A DNA stretch of 64,000 nt from Psychroflexus longus (GTDB lineage: Bacteria > Bacteroidota > Bacteroidia > Flavobacteriales > Flavobacteriaceae), in contig NZ_JAIQZE010000004.1 in NCBI RefSeq assembly GCF_020164595.1, positions 165,232 to 229,231 on the forward strand, in the 5' to 3' direction. A program made the translations under genes and the position numbers. The notes beneath the pieces were generated by a model. That model was not told where the DNA came from. It was given only the letters and a program-made list of their open reading frames with translations, and searched no databases. Positions 8,571 to 17,793 of this stretch are shown piece after piece. How positions within the stretch are numbered: the stretch's first letter is position 1; each line of letters starts with the position of its first letter.

Positions 8571-8901
8571 ATCTTAATGAATATTAAACCCGAATATAAG
8601 GCTTAGTTGAAAAACCGTTAAGAATTTATTTTAAAAATTTGTGATTTACTCGATGTCATAATTCAAGTATTTAAATATTAGTTGACGGATTAAAGCCTTG
8701 AGAATATAAGATAGCAATTACTCAAAGGTCACTTTTGAAATTTTTAAAGTTTACGTAAACAATTCAAAAAGTTAAATTGAAAACTCAATATTGATAGTAT
8801 TATGTGATCAATTTTATTTCCTAAAAGTTTTAATCGAATGATTTTCAGAAAGTTGACAATTGTCATAGATTTTATTATAAAATTTGAATATTTTTATAGT
8901 T
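8571..8901. other. Divergent promoter region
   Basis: About 330 bases between the divergent metalloprotease and ATP-cone genes. It is very AT-rich and contains no gene that I can support. The one distinctive element is a perfect 12-base palindrome at 8854-8865, given separately. Confidence 0.5.
8854..8865. promoter_or_regulatory. Perfect 12-bp palindrome before the ATP-cone gene
   Basis: TGACAATTGTCA lies 36 bases upstream of the ATG at 8902, in the promoter region. A perfect palindrome of this size just upstream of a start is what a dimeric repressor site looks like, but 12-base palindromes also occur by chance in AT-rich DNA. No cognate regulator is encoded next to it. Confidence 0.35.
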
Positions 8902-9744
8902 ATGTCAAAGAAAACCTTTCAAATTGTAAAGTCCTCCGGTGAAAAAGCTGATTTTTCGCTTTCAAAATTGCGAAATAGTTTATTTCGTAGTGGTGCCGAC
9001 AAATCCACAGTAGATCATATTCTAAATATTGTAAGAGATGAGCTGTATCAGGGCATTTCTACCAAGGAAATTTATAATAGAGCCTTTGCCTTATTAAAGA
9101 AAAGCGAGCCCATTTACGCTTCTAAATATAAACTCAAAAAAGCGATCTATGAATTGGGACCCACTGGTTTTCCATTTGAAAAATTTATTGGAGAACTTAT
9201 GAAGTATAGTGGTTATGAAGTAAAAGTTGGACAAATACTAAAGGGGAAATGCGTATCTCATGAGGTAGATGTCATTGCTAGCAAAGATGAGCATAACATT
9301 TTGGCAGAGTGTAAATTTCATAATGACAAGGCTTCCGTCTGTAATGTGAAAATCCCATTATATATCCATTCTAGATATCGTGATATTGTTGCTGGAGGTA
9401 AGGATGACGAAGATGGACCTAAGGAAGCCTGGGTAGTGACCAACACACGCTTTACACTAGATGCTATCACTTATGGCAATTGTGTAGGACTTTATTTATT
9501 AAGTTGGGATTACCCAAAAGAGAATGCATTAAAAGATCGCATTGATAGATTAGGTTTATACCCCATAACTGTCTCGACTTTATTATCCAGCAGAGAAAAA
9601 CAGTTCTTACTGAGCAGGGATATAGTGCTTTGCCGCCAACTCTTGAATGATAGCTTCTATTTGGATCATCTAGGGATTTCAGAAGTAAGAAAAACCAAAA
9701 TACTCAACGAAATTTCAAGTCTTTGTAAAAATAAATCAAAATGA
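8902..9744 (+). CDS. ATP-cone plus Mrr-type restriction endonuclease fold protein
   Basis: Two domains. Residues about 3-90 form an ATP-cone (KSSGEKADFSLSKLRNSL start, ASKYKLKKAI end), a nucleotide-sensing module best known from ribonucleotide reductases. Residues about 95-200 form a PD-(D/E)XK nuclease domain of the Mrr_cat kind: the metal-binding Asp in HEVDVIAS and the E-x-K in ILAECKFH are present. The C-terminus (SFYLDHLGISEVRKTKIL) looks like a helix-hairpin-helix. The ATG at 8902 is preferred over the TTG at 8884. The stop overlaps the next start by 4 bases (ATGA), so the two proteins are translationally coupled. A nucleotide-gated nuclease is inference. Confidence 0.8.
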   Translation: MSKKTFQIVKSSGEKADFSLSKLRNSLFRSGADKSTVDHILNIVRDELYQGISTKEIYNRAFALLKKSEPIYASKYKLKKAIYELGPTGFPFEKFIGELMKYSGYEVKVGQILKGKCVSHEVDVIASKDEHNILAECKFHNDKASVCNVKIPLYIHSRYRDIVAGGKDDEDGPKEAWVVTNTRFTLDAITYGNCVGLYLLSWDYPKENALKDRIDRLGLYPITVSTLLSSREKQFLLSRDIVLCRQLLNDSFYLDHLGISEVRKTKILNEISSLCKNKSK

Positions 9745-11111
9745 AATCTGTAAAACTCCATTTCCTTGGTGGCGCCGGAACTGTCACAGGATCCAAATTT
9801 CTACTCGAGACCTCAAGTCTCAATATTTTAGTCGATTGCGGAATGTTCCAAGGGATGAAGTCCTTAAGAGAACAAAACTGGAATGACCTGGCGTTTCCAG
9901 GATCGCAAATTAATTTTGTTTTACTAACCCATGGACATTTAGACCATACGGGTTACTTGCCTCGGTTGGTGAAACAAGGCTTTCAAGGAAAAATTATAGG
10001 AACACTTCCAACTTTAGAGATTGCCAAAATAATTCTTCTGGACAGTGCCAAAATTAGTGAAGAAGAGGCAGAGCGTGCTAATACTGAAAATTATAGTAAG
10101 CATTCTCCAGCTTTACCATTTTATACGATTCAAGATGTGGAAAAAACACTCAAGATGTTTAGCCCGGCTGAAGATGATGAATGGCAAAAACTTTCAAAAG
10201 ATATTTTTTATCGATTTAAATACAATGGTCATATCATAGGCGCTACTTTTATAGAGCTTAAAGTTTTTGAAAAGATTTTTGTCTTTTCCGGAGATGTTGG
10301 AAGACAAAAGGATCTATTGCTAAGGTCTCCCGAACGTCCGCAATATGCAGACTATCTATTACTGGAAAGCACTTATGGTAACAAACTTCATCCAAAAGAT
10401 AGTGTTTCCGAAAAACTCATCGAACTTATCAATAAAACAATTTATAATAGAGGAACTTTAATCATCCCCTCTTTTGCAGTAGAACGCCTGCAAACGCTCA
10501 TGTTTCTTTTATCCAAGCTCTACAACAGGCATAAGATTCCAAATATCCCCATTTTTATAGATAGTCCTATGGGTAATAATGTGCTTGGCGTATTTAAACG
10601 ATTTCCTGAATGGCATAAAATGTCACTTGAAGAATTTTCAGCAATGACAGATCGGATGAAGATTATTACTTCCTACAAAGAGACCTGGGAGACTATTAAT
10701 GACCCACGGCCGAAAATAGTAATCGCAGGAAGTGGTATGGTTACGGGTGGAAGAGTTTTAACGTATCTCAAGCAACTTGTAGATAAGTCTAACACAACCA
10801 TATTGCTAGTCGGTTACCAAGCAGAAGGAACAAGGGGCAGGCAATTATTAGAAGGAGCACATGAATTAAAATTCTATGGAAAATATCATGCGGTTAAGGC
10901 TAAAGTTCACCATATTGAAACCTTATCTTCTCATGCTGATCAAAAAGGGATTTTGGAGTGGATCAGCGAAATTAAAGAACGGCCTCGACACACATTTTTA
11001 GTTCACGGGGAGCCTACGGCCTTGCAAACACTCAAGGTAAAAATTCAAGATACTTATTCTTGGGAGGTCAGTATTCCAAAACTAAATGAGGTCATAGAAA
11101 TTTCAATCTGA
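9741..11111 (+). CDS. MBL-fold beta-CASP RNase-like hydrolase (CPSF73/YSH1-like)
   Basis: Metallo-beta-lactamase hydrolase of the RNA-processing (beta-CASP) kind, 456 residues. Motifs in order: GGAGTVTGSKF at the N-terminus, the zinc motif THGHLDHTGYLPRL (about residues 73-86), a ligand His in YNGHIIGA, FSGDVG (Asp), the beta-CASP acidic motif LLESTYGN, GSGMVTGGR, a His in TLSSHADQKG and LVHGEP near the C-terminus (RMMBL). All catalytic ligands seem present. It is probably a zinc-dependent endo/exoribonuclease of the CPSF73-like group. It is coupled to the ATP-cone nuclease and ends one base before the convergent FUSC gene. Confidence 0.85.
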   Translation: MKSVKLHFLGGAGTVTGSKFLLETSSLNILVDCGMFQGMKSLREQNWNDLAFPGSQINFVLLTHGHLDHTGYLPRLVKQGFQGKIIGTLPTLEIAKIILLDSAKISEEEAERANTENYSKHSPALPFYTIQDVEKTLKMFSPAEDDEWQKLSKDIFYRFKYNGHIIGATFIELKVFEKIFVFSGDVGRQKDLLLRSPERPQYADYLLLESTYGNKLHPKDSVSEKLIELINKTIYNRGTLIIPSFAVERLQTLMFLLSKLYNRHKIPNIPIFIDSPMGNNVLGVFKRFPEWHKMSLEEFSAMTDRMKIITSYKETWETINDPRPKIVIAGSGMVTGGRVLTYLKQLVDKSNTTILLVGYQAEGTRGRQLLEGAHELKFYGKYHAVKAKVHHIETLSSHADQKGILEWISEIKERPRHTFLVHGEPTALQTLKVKIQDTYSWEVSIPKLNEVIEISI

Positions 11112-11112
11112 A

Positions 11113-13368
11113 TCATTCAATTCGTAAAATTGTTTGATTATATTTTTTTGTGGAGCGTTTCAAATTGTCTGATAATGACACCAGCCACCCCAGATGGTTT
11201 GAAATCAAATAAGCTTCCTGCAAGGCATGTAAGGTTTCTGTATTAAGTTCTTCATTACCTTGTTTGATGTTTTCATCTCTAACATGAGCTAATCGCTTGT
11301 ACTCATTTTCTAATTTTTTCTGAGCTTCATCTGCTTTGATCTTAGTTATGTTATCCTGAGATGGAGTTTGCTCCAATATATCTAGGGCCTCCTGCAGCGT
11401 ATTCGAAATTCTTTTAATAAGTATATTAAATTCAACAGAAGCAGGCGTGGTTTGATGTTGAGCAATAAAGTTTCCAATAGACGCTGTGGCAGAAATCAAG
11501 GTCTGGTGAAGTGTCACCATTTCATAAATCAATTGAAATTCTTTTTGCTTGGATTTGGGATCTTGAGTCAATCTTTGAAAAGCAGCATTGAGTTGGCTAA
11601 TAGCCAGAAAAGCATCTTTTCTAGCTAAATTATAAGCTAAGGAGTTGTTGCTGGGGTCTTGGTACAAATCCTGGGTGGCATGAAGGTAGGTTTTATTTGA
11701 TTTTAAGGCTTTAATAAGGACCTGTTTTAAATTAAATACCTCCCAGCTTGGTAATAGGCTATAATTAGCGACGACAGCTATCACAGCGCCTATAAAGGTG
11801 TCAATAACTCTAAACTGAATCACCTCTAAAGCTTTAGGATTGATAAAAGAATACACGAATACAATGCTAATCGTTATTAGTGCTGCAGCCGACTTATAGT
11901 TTTGTTGTAATAAAGCAAAGGCAAAGATCAGAGAGAATAAAGCCAAAACCGCGTATAAAATTTGATTTTGGGTGAGCAGAACTATACCGACAGCAATAAC
12001 AGCTCCTATTATGGTGCCTATGATTCGATCTTTTGAGCGTTCTTTGGTCAACCCGTAACTAGGACGCATGATCACTATGATCGTAAGTAAAATCCAATAC
12101 GTGTTTTGAATTTCAAAAAATAGACCCAGGCTATAAGCAAATAACATAGCAAAGCTTAACCTCAAAGAATGTCTGAATAGAGTAGAATCTAGACTTAAAT
12201 TTTGTAAAATTACATTGAACCTATACTCATGAAGCGTCAAAAATTGACTTGCATCTTGACGTTTTATAGAAACTTTTGAGGCCTCTTTTACATTTGCCAT
12301 TGTCCTCCTGATGGCCGTTATCTCTTCAAGCAACTGTTCCTGATAATCGTAAAGATTTTTTAAAATCAATGCACCTTCTCTGGCCTGTGGTAACTTAAAC
12401 TTATCAATGTAATTCCTTATAGAATCGTCTGTTTTATCAAGGGCAGTTACCAACTCATTTTTGCTTGGCAAAGGATCGTGTTGGATCAATACTTCTGATA
12501 GACGAATAAGATGTTCCCCCATAACATTATTAAGCTCTTTGGCGGGTTTTAAAAACTCCTTTCTTTCCTCAAATGTTTTATCGATAGTCTCATAATTCAT
12601 TTGTTCAGCTTCAATGAGTTCAAAAATTTTGATGGACGATAGGAAAATCAACAATTGTTTCTCTTCATATCTTGATCGTCCGGAACGTTTTCTTACGGTT
12701 AGCAATGCCTCACGAAGGGTCTCGTGTTTATCGTTGATTTGATTCTGAAGATTAAAGCTTTGTTTCAGGTGCTTATCCCTATTTTTTGTGTTTGTAAGAA
12801 GTTTAGCACGTAGTTTTAAATAATCTCCTGTTAAGTGAAGCGTATCGGACAATAATTGATTTTGATCTTTTTTAGGAAAAATAATTTGATACAACAACGA
12901 TACCGATAAGTACCACAAACCACCCACACCCATAAGTGCAACTTGAATCAAAATTTCAAAAGGAGTAGTCTTGTTTATGGCGAAGGCAATCACTATTGCC
13001 AATAAGCCGGAAAAAGATACCAAAGAAGCTCTAAACCCATAAACGGATAGGAGTGATACAGAAAAGGTGATAATACCCATTGCGATTAATAATAAAGGTA
13101 AAAAGGGTTTTGTAAATAAAATGACAGCCGTAATCAGCATGGTCAAGCCAATACTAATTAAAGTAGCATTTACCATACGCTTTCTACTTCCTGGCATATC
13201 TCCTGGAGCATTTAGAAAAGCGCCCACCACAATTGGCAAAGCAAATTCAAAATAACCTAAACTATAAAGAATGACAAATGGAAGAGCAAGTGCCACACCT
13301 AAACGCATTCCACGACCGAAATTTGAACTTCTGAAAAATAATTCGAGTTGTTTGATCGTTTCCTTCAA
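11113..13368 (-). CDS. FUSC-family (YccS/YhfK-like) inner membrane transporter
   Basis: A 751-residue membrane protein with the duplicated layout of the YccS/FusB family. A first bundle of about six helices (residues 18-160) is followed by a long cytosolic helical region (about 165-390), a second bundle (about 395-525; LRLSFAMLFAYSLGLFF, YWILLTIIVIMRPSYG) and a cytosolic C-terminal region of about 220 residues with coiled-coil character. The YWILLTIIV.MRP pattern is a family signature. Such proteins are thought to export aromatic acids or similar compounds; the substrate is not deducible here. It is monocistronic and convergent with the beta-CASP gene. Confidence 0.85.
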   Translation of the reverse strand: MKETIKQLELFFRSSNFGRGMRLGVALALPFVILYSLGYFEFALPIVVGAFLNAPGDMPGSRKRMVNATLISIGLTMLITAVILFTKPFLPLLLIAMGIITFSVSLLSVYGFRASLVSFSGLLAIVIAFAINKTTPFEILIQVALMGVGGLWYLSVSLLYQIIFPKKDQNQLLSDTLHLTGDYLKLRAKLLTNTKNRDKHLKQSFNLQNQINDKHETLREALLTVRKRSGRSRYEEKQLLIFLSSIKIFELIEAEQMNYETIDKTFEERKEFLKPAKELNNVMGEHLIRLSEVLIQHDPLPSKNELVTALDKTDDSIRNYIDKFKLPQAREGALILKNLYDYQEQLLEEITAIRRTMANVKEASKVSIKRQDASQFLTLHEYRFNVILQNLSLDSTLFRHSLRLSFAMLFAYSLGLFFEIQNTYWILLTIIVIMRPSYGLTKERSKDRIIGTIIGAVIAVGIVLLTQNQILYAVLALFSLIFAFALLQQNYKSAAALITISIVFVYSFINPKALEVIQFRVIDTFIGAVIAVVANYSLLPSWEVFNLKQVLIKALKSNKTYLHATQDLYQDPSNNSLAYNLARKDAFLAISQLNAAFQRLTQDPKSKQKEFQLIYEMVTLHQTLISATASIGNFIAQHQTTPASVEFNILIKRISNTLQEALDILEQTPSQDNITKIKADEAQKKLENEYKRLAHVRDENIKQGNEELNTETLHALQEAYLISNHLGWLVSLSDNLKRSTKKYNQTILRIE

Positions 13369-14299
13369 CCTCTTTTTTCCGTAAAGTTAAATGAATTGAT
13401 AGGAATACCTTCTGCTTTTCATATATTATGACTACCTGAAATCTTTAGCTGTTCGCTAGGTTTATTTTCAATATGACTCTTCAATAATAAAGCAGCTTTA
13501 TGATGTATATAAAGACAAGGATGCTTTTCAACTAATTTTAAAATATTTCGTAAGTCACTATTTATACAGCTATGACGATTTATCTATGCCATTGGAAAAT
13601 AGCTTTTAAAAAATAATGGACTTAAGAGATTATCAAGTTGAAATGAGATTAACAAGTTCAAAAAAATAGTGGTGTACTTTATTCTGATTTTAAAGCATAA
13701 GAAATTGAAAAGTATTTAAAACAAAAAAAAACAGAGAAAACTCCATGATTCCTAAAATATAAAGTATGAATTATTATTCTAGTGTTGGAGATCTTCTATT
13801 TAGTATTTTTTATTAATGGCAAACACAATAGATCTGATTTAATTATTGATTTAATAACTCATGAGTTAAAAAATAATATTCACACCATAGTTCTCACTCT
13901 GAGAGGAGGACTTAATATTTGTTTTTGAATAATTAGAAAAGTTGAATTTCATTTCAAAAAAAGTTAAGGGTGATTTAGTTATCATCTCTGAATCATTTTT
14001 AATCCAAAAATTGACAGATTAGTATTTTTTGAACCTTATCAATTTTTACCTTTTTTTAAAATTAAAAATCTTAATGTATTGTTAATATAGCTTATTTATG
14101 ATTGACTAGTAATAGTTGAAAATATTTATTCGATACCTAATTAATTGTAATTTAAGTTTATAAGCGCTTTTTTTAATTTATTTAAAATTTAAGGCAAATT
14201 TATTAAATATGTCACAATAATGACTATTAGGGTTCTTTTCCGATTATTTAATTTTAAAAAATAATTCAATCTTTTAGCATTAAAAATGAAAACTTCAAA
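13369..14299. other. Long intergenic region with possible gene remnants
   Basis: About 930 bases, strongly AT-rich. On the plus strand near 13835-13930 a short frame reads DLIIDLITHELKNNIHTI, which recalls the H-box of a histidine kinase but is open for only about 35 codons. On the minus strand near 13430-13590 a frame with one stop reads DLRNILKLVEKHPCLYIHHK. Neither is long enough to assign. The promoter of the kinase gene at 14300 must lie in the last part. Confidence 0.35.
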
Positions 14300-16477
14300 A
14301 TGATAGGAATCATCAAAAATATTCAATTAAGAAAAATTTGGAACAAAGGATATCCTGATTTTACATCTTGGCTTTCCGAGCATTTAAATGATATAGGAGA
14401 TGCAATTCATCTTAAACTTAAATTTGTAGCTAAGGAAATTCCTTTAGGTCCATTCTGTGTGGATATTTTGGCAAAAGATAAAAAGACAGATAAATTTGTA
14501 GTTGTTGTAAATCAACTTGAAAGTACAGATTACGAGCATCTCGGTAAATTTATTACTTATGCATCTGTCTTAAATGCTTCGTCAGTAATATGGATCACTT
14601 CAAATTTTAGCGACGAACACAAGAAAGCACTTGATTGGTTGAATGATCATACATCAGATGAGATTAATTTTTACGGTGTAAAGATTGAAGTTTGGCAAAT
14701 TGAGAATTCCCAACCCGCTGTAAGATTTAACGTAATAAGTCAACCAAATTCTGCTGTTAGGCAAACCAAATCACGGTACAATAATGAGAGTGATACAAAA
14801 TTGGCTAGCAAAGAATTAGAAGCCTATGAACTTCAAAATTCTTTGGATAAGGCAAATGCTATAGTCAAATTAAGTTGTGATGGTCAAATTTTATCTGTAA
14901 ATAAACTGTTTTGTGACATGTTGGAGTACGAGCCGGATGAATTATTACAGAAGGACTATAGTTTTTTAATTCCTGGAATTGAAATGCAAAAGAATTTCAA
15001 AAACTGCTTGGAAAAATCTAAAAAGGGAGAAAATCAAAAAGAAGAATTTGTAACAAGGACTAAAGGCGGTCAAGAAAAGTTTATAGAATCTAGTTTATTT
15101 CCTGTTTATAGTAAAGACAACAAGTTTCAGTTTATTTTAAAAATTGCGAATGACATTACAGATAAAATTAGACACCAAAAGGACTTGGAGCAAAGAAAAC
15201 AAGAAGCAGAAAAGGCTTTAGTTGCTAAGGATAATTTTTTATGTAACATGAGCCATGAAATCCGAACACCGCTAAATGCTATCATTGGTTTTTCGGATCT
15301 TTTAAGAAAAGAAGATTTGAATGCTTCGCAATTCGAATATGTGGACACCATTTTAAGAGCCGGGGAAAGTTTACTCTATATTGTAAATGATATACTAGAT
15401 CTTTCTAAAATCGAATCCGGTAATTTTTCTCTAGAAAAAAAACTATTCAGTCCAGAAAAGGTACTGGAGTATGTTTACAATATGCAGAAAGATAAGGCAT
15501 CCAAAAAGGGTGTCAGTCTTGAAAAAGAAATTAATGGTGTATTGCCGGAATTGGTGCTTGGAGATGAATATAGATTAAGCCAAATTATTATTAACCTAGT
15601 TAACAATGCTATAAAATTTACACACGAAGGGTTTGTTAAGATATGTGCATCTGCGGAATTAGTCGCCAATAATAAATCTGTTTTATCTATAAAAGTGCAA
15701 GACAGTGGTATTGGGATACCGGAGGATAAACAACAAATGATTTTTCAGCGCTTTACTCAAGCAGAGACTGATACTACAAGAAAGTACGGAGGTACGGGCT
15801 TAGGTCTCAATATTGTTAAATTATTAGTAGATAATTTTAATGGATCCCTTAAATTAAAAAGTAAAATAGGTGAGGGTTCCGTTTTTTCTGTTTCTATTCC
15901 ATTTGAATTAGAGAAAAAATCAAAAGAAAATAATCAGAGTTCAGATTCTCAATGTAGACACAAACAAAGTAAAATTTTGATGTTTGAAGATAATCCATTG
16001 AATCAAAAGTTAGTACAAAAAATTATAGTCGAACTTGGGCATGAATTGATTGTTGTTTCAAATGGTTATGAAGGTGTGGAATGGCTTAAAAACAATGAAA
16101 GTGTTGACTTAATTTTGATGGATTTAGTCATGCCTGGCATGGATGGTTTTGAAGCCACTTCCATTATTAGAGAAAAATTAAAGATTAATACTCCAATAAT
16201 TGCAATGACGGCTCACTCGTTGAGACAAGAGAAAGCTAAATGCATCGAGTTTGGTATGAATGGCTTTTTATCAAAACCTTTCAAACTTGAGGTTCTTGTT
16301 AGCAAAGTACAGACTGCTCTTAATAATGAAAAGCAATCTATCAGTATGTCAGATGAATCTGCTGAGAAAAAACCTGGTAAGCTGCCAGATCTAGAAGATT
16401 TGAAATTATTAGGCTCAAGGAAGGATTTATTAAAAAAATATCAGGTGTCTTCATTAATGAAACGTCAAGAAAATTAA
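14300..16477 (+). CDS. Hybrid histidine kinase with N-terminal PD-(D/E)XK-like domain
   Basis: Cytosolic hybrid sensor kinase, 725 residues, with no membrane segment. Domains: 1-150 resembles the nuclease-fold domain that precedes DUF4268 in other bacteria (FTSWLSEHLN, DILAKD, NQLESTDYEHLGK, FNVISQPN). Residues 180-295 form a PAS domain, 300-380 a HisKA domain (phospho-His319 in MSHEIRTPLN), 415-537 a HATPase (N-box NNAIKF; DSGIGIP; GGTGLGL) and 557-675 a receiver (phospho-Asp608). In the nuclease-like domain Asp55 is kept, but the usual Glu before NQ is Val70, so cleavage is doubtful and a binding role likelier. The protein ends abruptly inside what should be an Hpt domain. Residues 185-670 closely parallel the kinase at 23079. 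It heads the polysaccharide cluster. Confidence 0.85.
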   Translation: MIGIIKNIQLRKIWNKGYPDFTSWLSEHLNDIGDAIHLKLKFVAKEIPLGPFCVDILAKDKKTDKFVVVVNQLESTDYEHLGKFITYASVLNASSVIWITSNFSDEHKKALDWLNDHTSDEINFYGVKIEVWQIENSQPAVRFNVISQPNSAVRQTKSRYNNESDTKLASKELEAYELQNSLDKANAIVKLSCDGQILSVNKLFCDMLEYEPDELLQKDYSFLIPGIEMQKNFKNCLEKSKKGENQKEEFVTRTKGGQEKFIESSLFPVYSKDNKFQFILKIANDITDKIRHQKDLEQRKQEAEKALVAKDNFLCNMSHEIRTPLNAIIGFSDLLRKEDLNASQFEYVDTILRAGESLLYIVNDILDLSKIESGNFSLEKKLFSPEKVLEYVYNMQKDKASKKGVSLEKEINGVLPELVLGDEYRLSQIIINLVNNAIKFTHEGFVKICASAELVANNKSVLSIKVQDSGIGIPEDKQQMIFQRFTQAETDTTRKYGGTGLGLNIVKLLVDNFNGSLKLKSKIGEGSVFSVSIPFELEKKSKENNQSSDSQCRHKQSKILMFEDNPLNQKLVQKIIVELGHELIVVSNGYEGVEWLKNNESVDLILMDLVMPGMDGFEATSIIREKLKINTPIIAMTAHSLRQEKAKCIEFGMNGFLSKPFKLEVLVSKVQTALNNEKQSISMSDESAEKKPGKLPDLEDLKLLGSRKDLLKKYQVSSLMKRQEN

Positions 16478-16509
16478 TAAAATTAAAAAAACTGTATTCT
16501 CAACAATGA
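16381..16509 (+). pseudogene. Remnant of the Hpt domain of the first hybrid kinase
   Basis: The kinase frame ends at 16477 with an unnatural tail (KYQVSSLMKRQEN). One frame over, from about 16420, the DNA reads EGFIKKISGVFINETSRKLI and ends with TGA at 16507. This matches the Hpt start of the paralogous kinase (EFIKEMIDVFIEETPDELSR). The rest of the Hpt, including its phospho-His, is missing. So a frameshift and a 3' truncation removed the phosphotransfer domain. Confidence 0.65.
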
Positions 16510-16725
16510 CAATAAAACTATGTTTTACACTAATTACAAATTAAGATGTAGTTATAATTTGATAAATAATAAAACATGCTTTTACCCGGTAAATAGAAGC
16601 AATGCTTCAAACAGGAGATTCTACTGAATAATTACAATTTGCTTTTAAAGACTTAAAATCGAAAACAGTAAATATAATTGGGAATTTGAGTGAAGACATA
16701 AAATAGAATTAATTATTAAAAGACT

Positions 16726-17793
16726 ATGGAGAAAAGCAATTTTATTGAAACGGTATTAATTCCTTATATCATACCGATATTATCAATCTTATTTCTAAGT
16801 GTAATCATATTGCTCTTTTTAAACAGGTTGGCTATAATTAATTTTAAAATTTTAGACAAAAAAATAAAAAGGAAGTTAAATGATTTCTTGCCTGAATTTT
16901 TTCTAGCTGGACTTTCTGAAATCGAAAAAGATATTGAAATAGAAAAATTTAAAAGTAATCATAACATAAGTAGCTATAGGTTTAGGGAGTTGCTAGTTGA
17001 GTCACTTATAGAATTAAAAAATAGTTTAAAAGGTGTTGATGAAAGAGAATTTATTAAGATTTATGAAGCATTCAATCTAGATAAGCATAGTTATAACCTG
17101 TTGAAAAGTTTCTTTATCTTCTATAAGAAAAAAGGAATTTATCAATTTGAAATGATGGATTATAAACCAGCGGCTAAAGATATTGAACCTTATATACATC
17201 ATCGAAGTAAAAGATTAAGTGCAAATGCTCTAATAGCTTTCATCATACTGACAGAAAAAGACGTTTCTTTCCTAATAGACATTAAATATCAGCCTTCATT
17301 CGCCAAAGAAATTGAAATACTTGAAATCTGCAAAACAAGAAAATTAAAACGTCCTGACTTACTCAAAAATTTCTTGTTTTCAGAAAACGATTTTATTGTA
17401 AGAACTGGTCTTCGTTTAGCGGTTTATTATAATGCTTCAGATTTGGAGTCTGAAATTACAAATTGCATAAATCACAAGAATCCAAGCGTGAGAGAGCTTG
17501 CGTATGTAGCTTTGGCTGACTTATTTCTCGAAGATAAAGCAGATGAAATGATTTCTCGCTATGGTGAAGAAACAGTAAATAATCAAACTCAAATTGTATC
17601 AACTCTAAGTAAAATTGGAAAAGAAAATCACCTTGATTTTCTTAAACCCCTTTTATTAAAAAGTAATTATAATGAGCTTGAAATTGCAAGAACCATAAAT
17701 TCTATCAATCCTGAAGCCTTATTTAAAATGGCAAATAATAACAATAGGGTAGAAGATATTAAAAAACATATTAATGAAAATCTACTGAAATGA
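16726..17793 (+). CDS. Membrane-anchored HEAT-repeat protein of the polysaccharide cluster
   Basis: One N-terminal transmembrane helix (about residues 10-32, IPYIIPILSILFLSVIILLF) followed by a basic stretch and about 320 residues of helical repeats. HEAT-like units are clear in the second half (NDFIVRTGLRLAVYYNA; NPSVRELAYVALADLFLED). No catalytic motif is visible. The stop overlaps the glycosyltransferase start by 4 bases (ATGA), so the two are made together. By position it could be a scaffold or co-polymerase partner of the synthase, like small accessory subunits in the Pga and Bcs systems, but that is inference. Confidence 0.7.
   Translation: MEKSNFIETVLIPYIIPILSILFLSVIILLFLNRLAIINFKILDKKIKRKLNDFLPEFFLAGLSEIEKDIEIEKFKSNHNISSYRFRELLVESLIELKNSLKGVDEREFIKIYEAFNLDKHSYNLLKSFFIFYKKKGIYQFEMMDYKPAAKDIEPYIHHRSKRLSANALIAFIILTEKDVSFLIDIKYQPSFAKEIEILEICKTRKLKRPDLLKNFLFSENDFIVRTGLRLAVYYNASDLESEITNCINHKNPSVRELAYVALADLFLEDKADEMISRYGEETVNNQTQIVSTLSKIGKENHLDFLKPLLLKSNYNELEIARTINSINPEALFKMANNNNRVEDIKKHINENLLK

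Noticed and set aside
13835..13930. Peptide resembling a histidine kinase H-box (THELKNNIHTI)
   Set aside because: Only about 35 codons are open, no other kinase part is nearby, and such a short match can arise by chance in AT-rich DNA.
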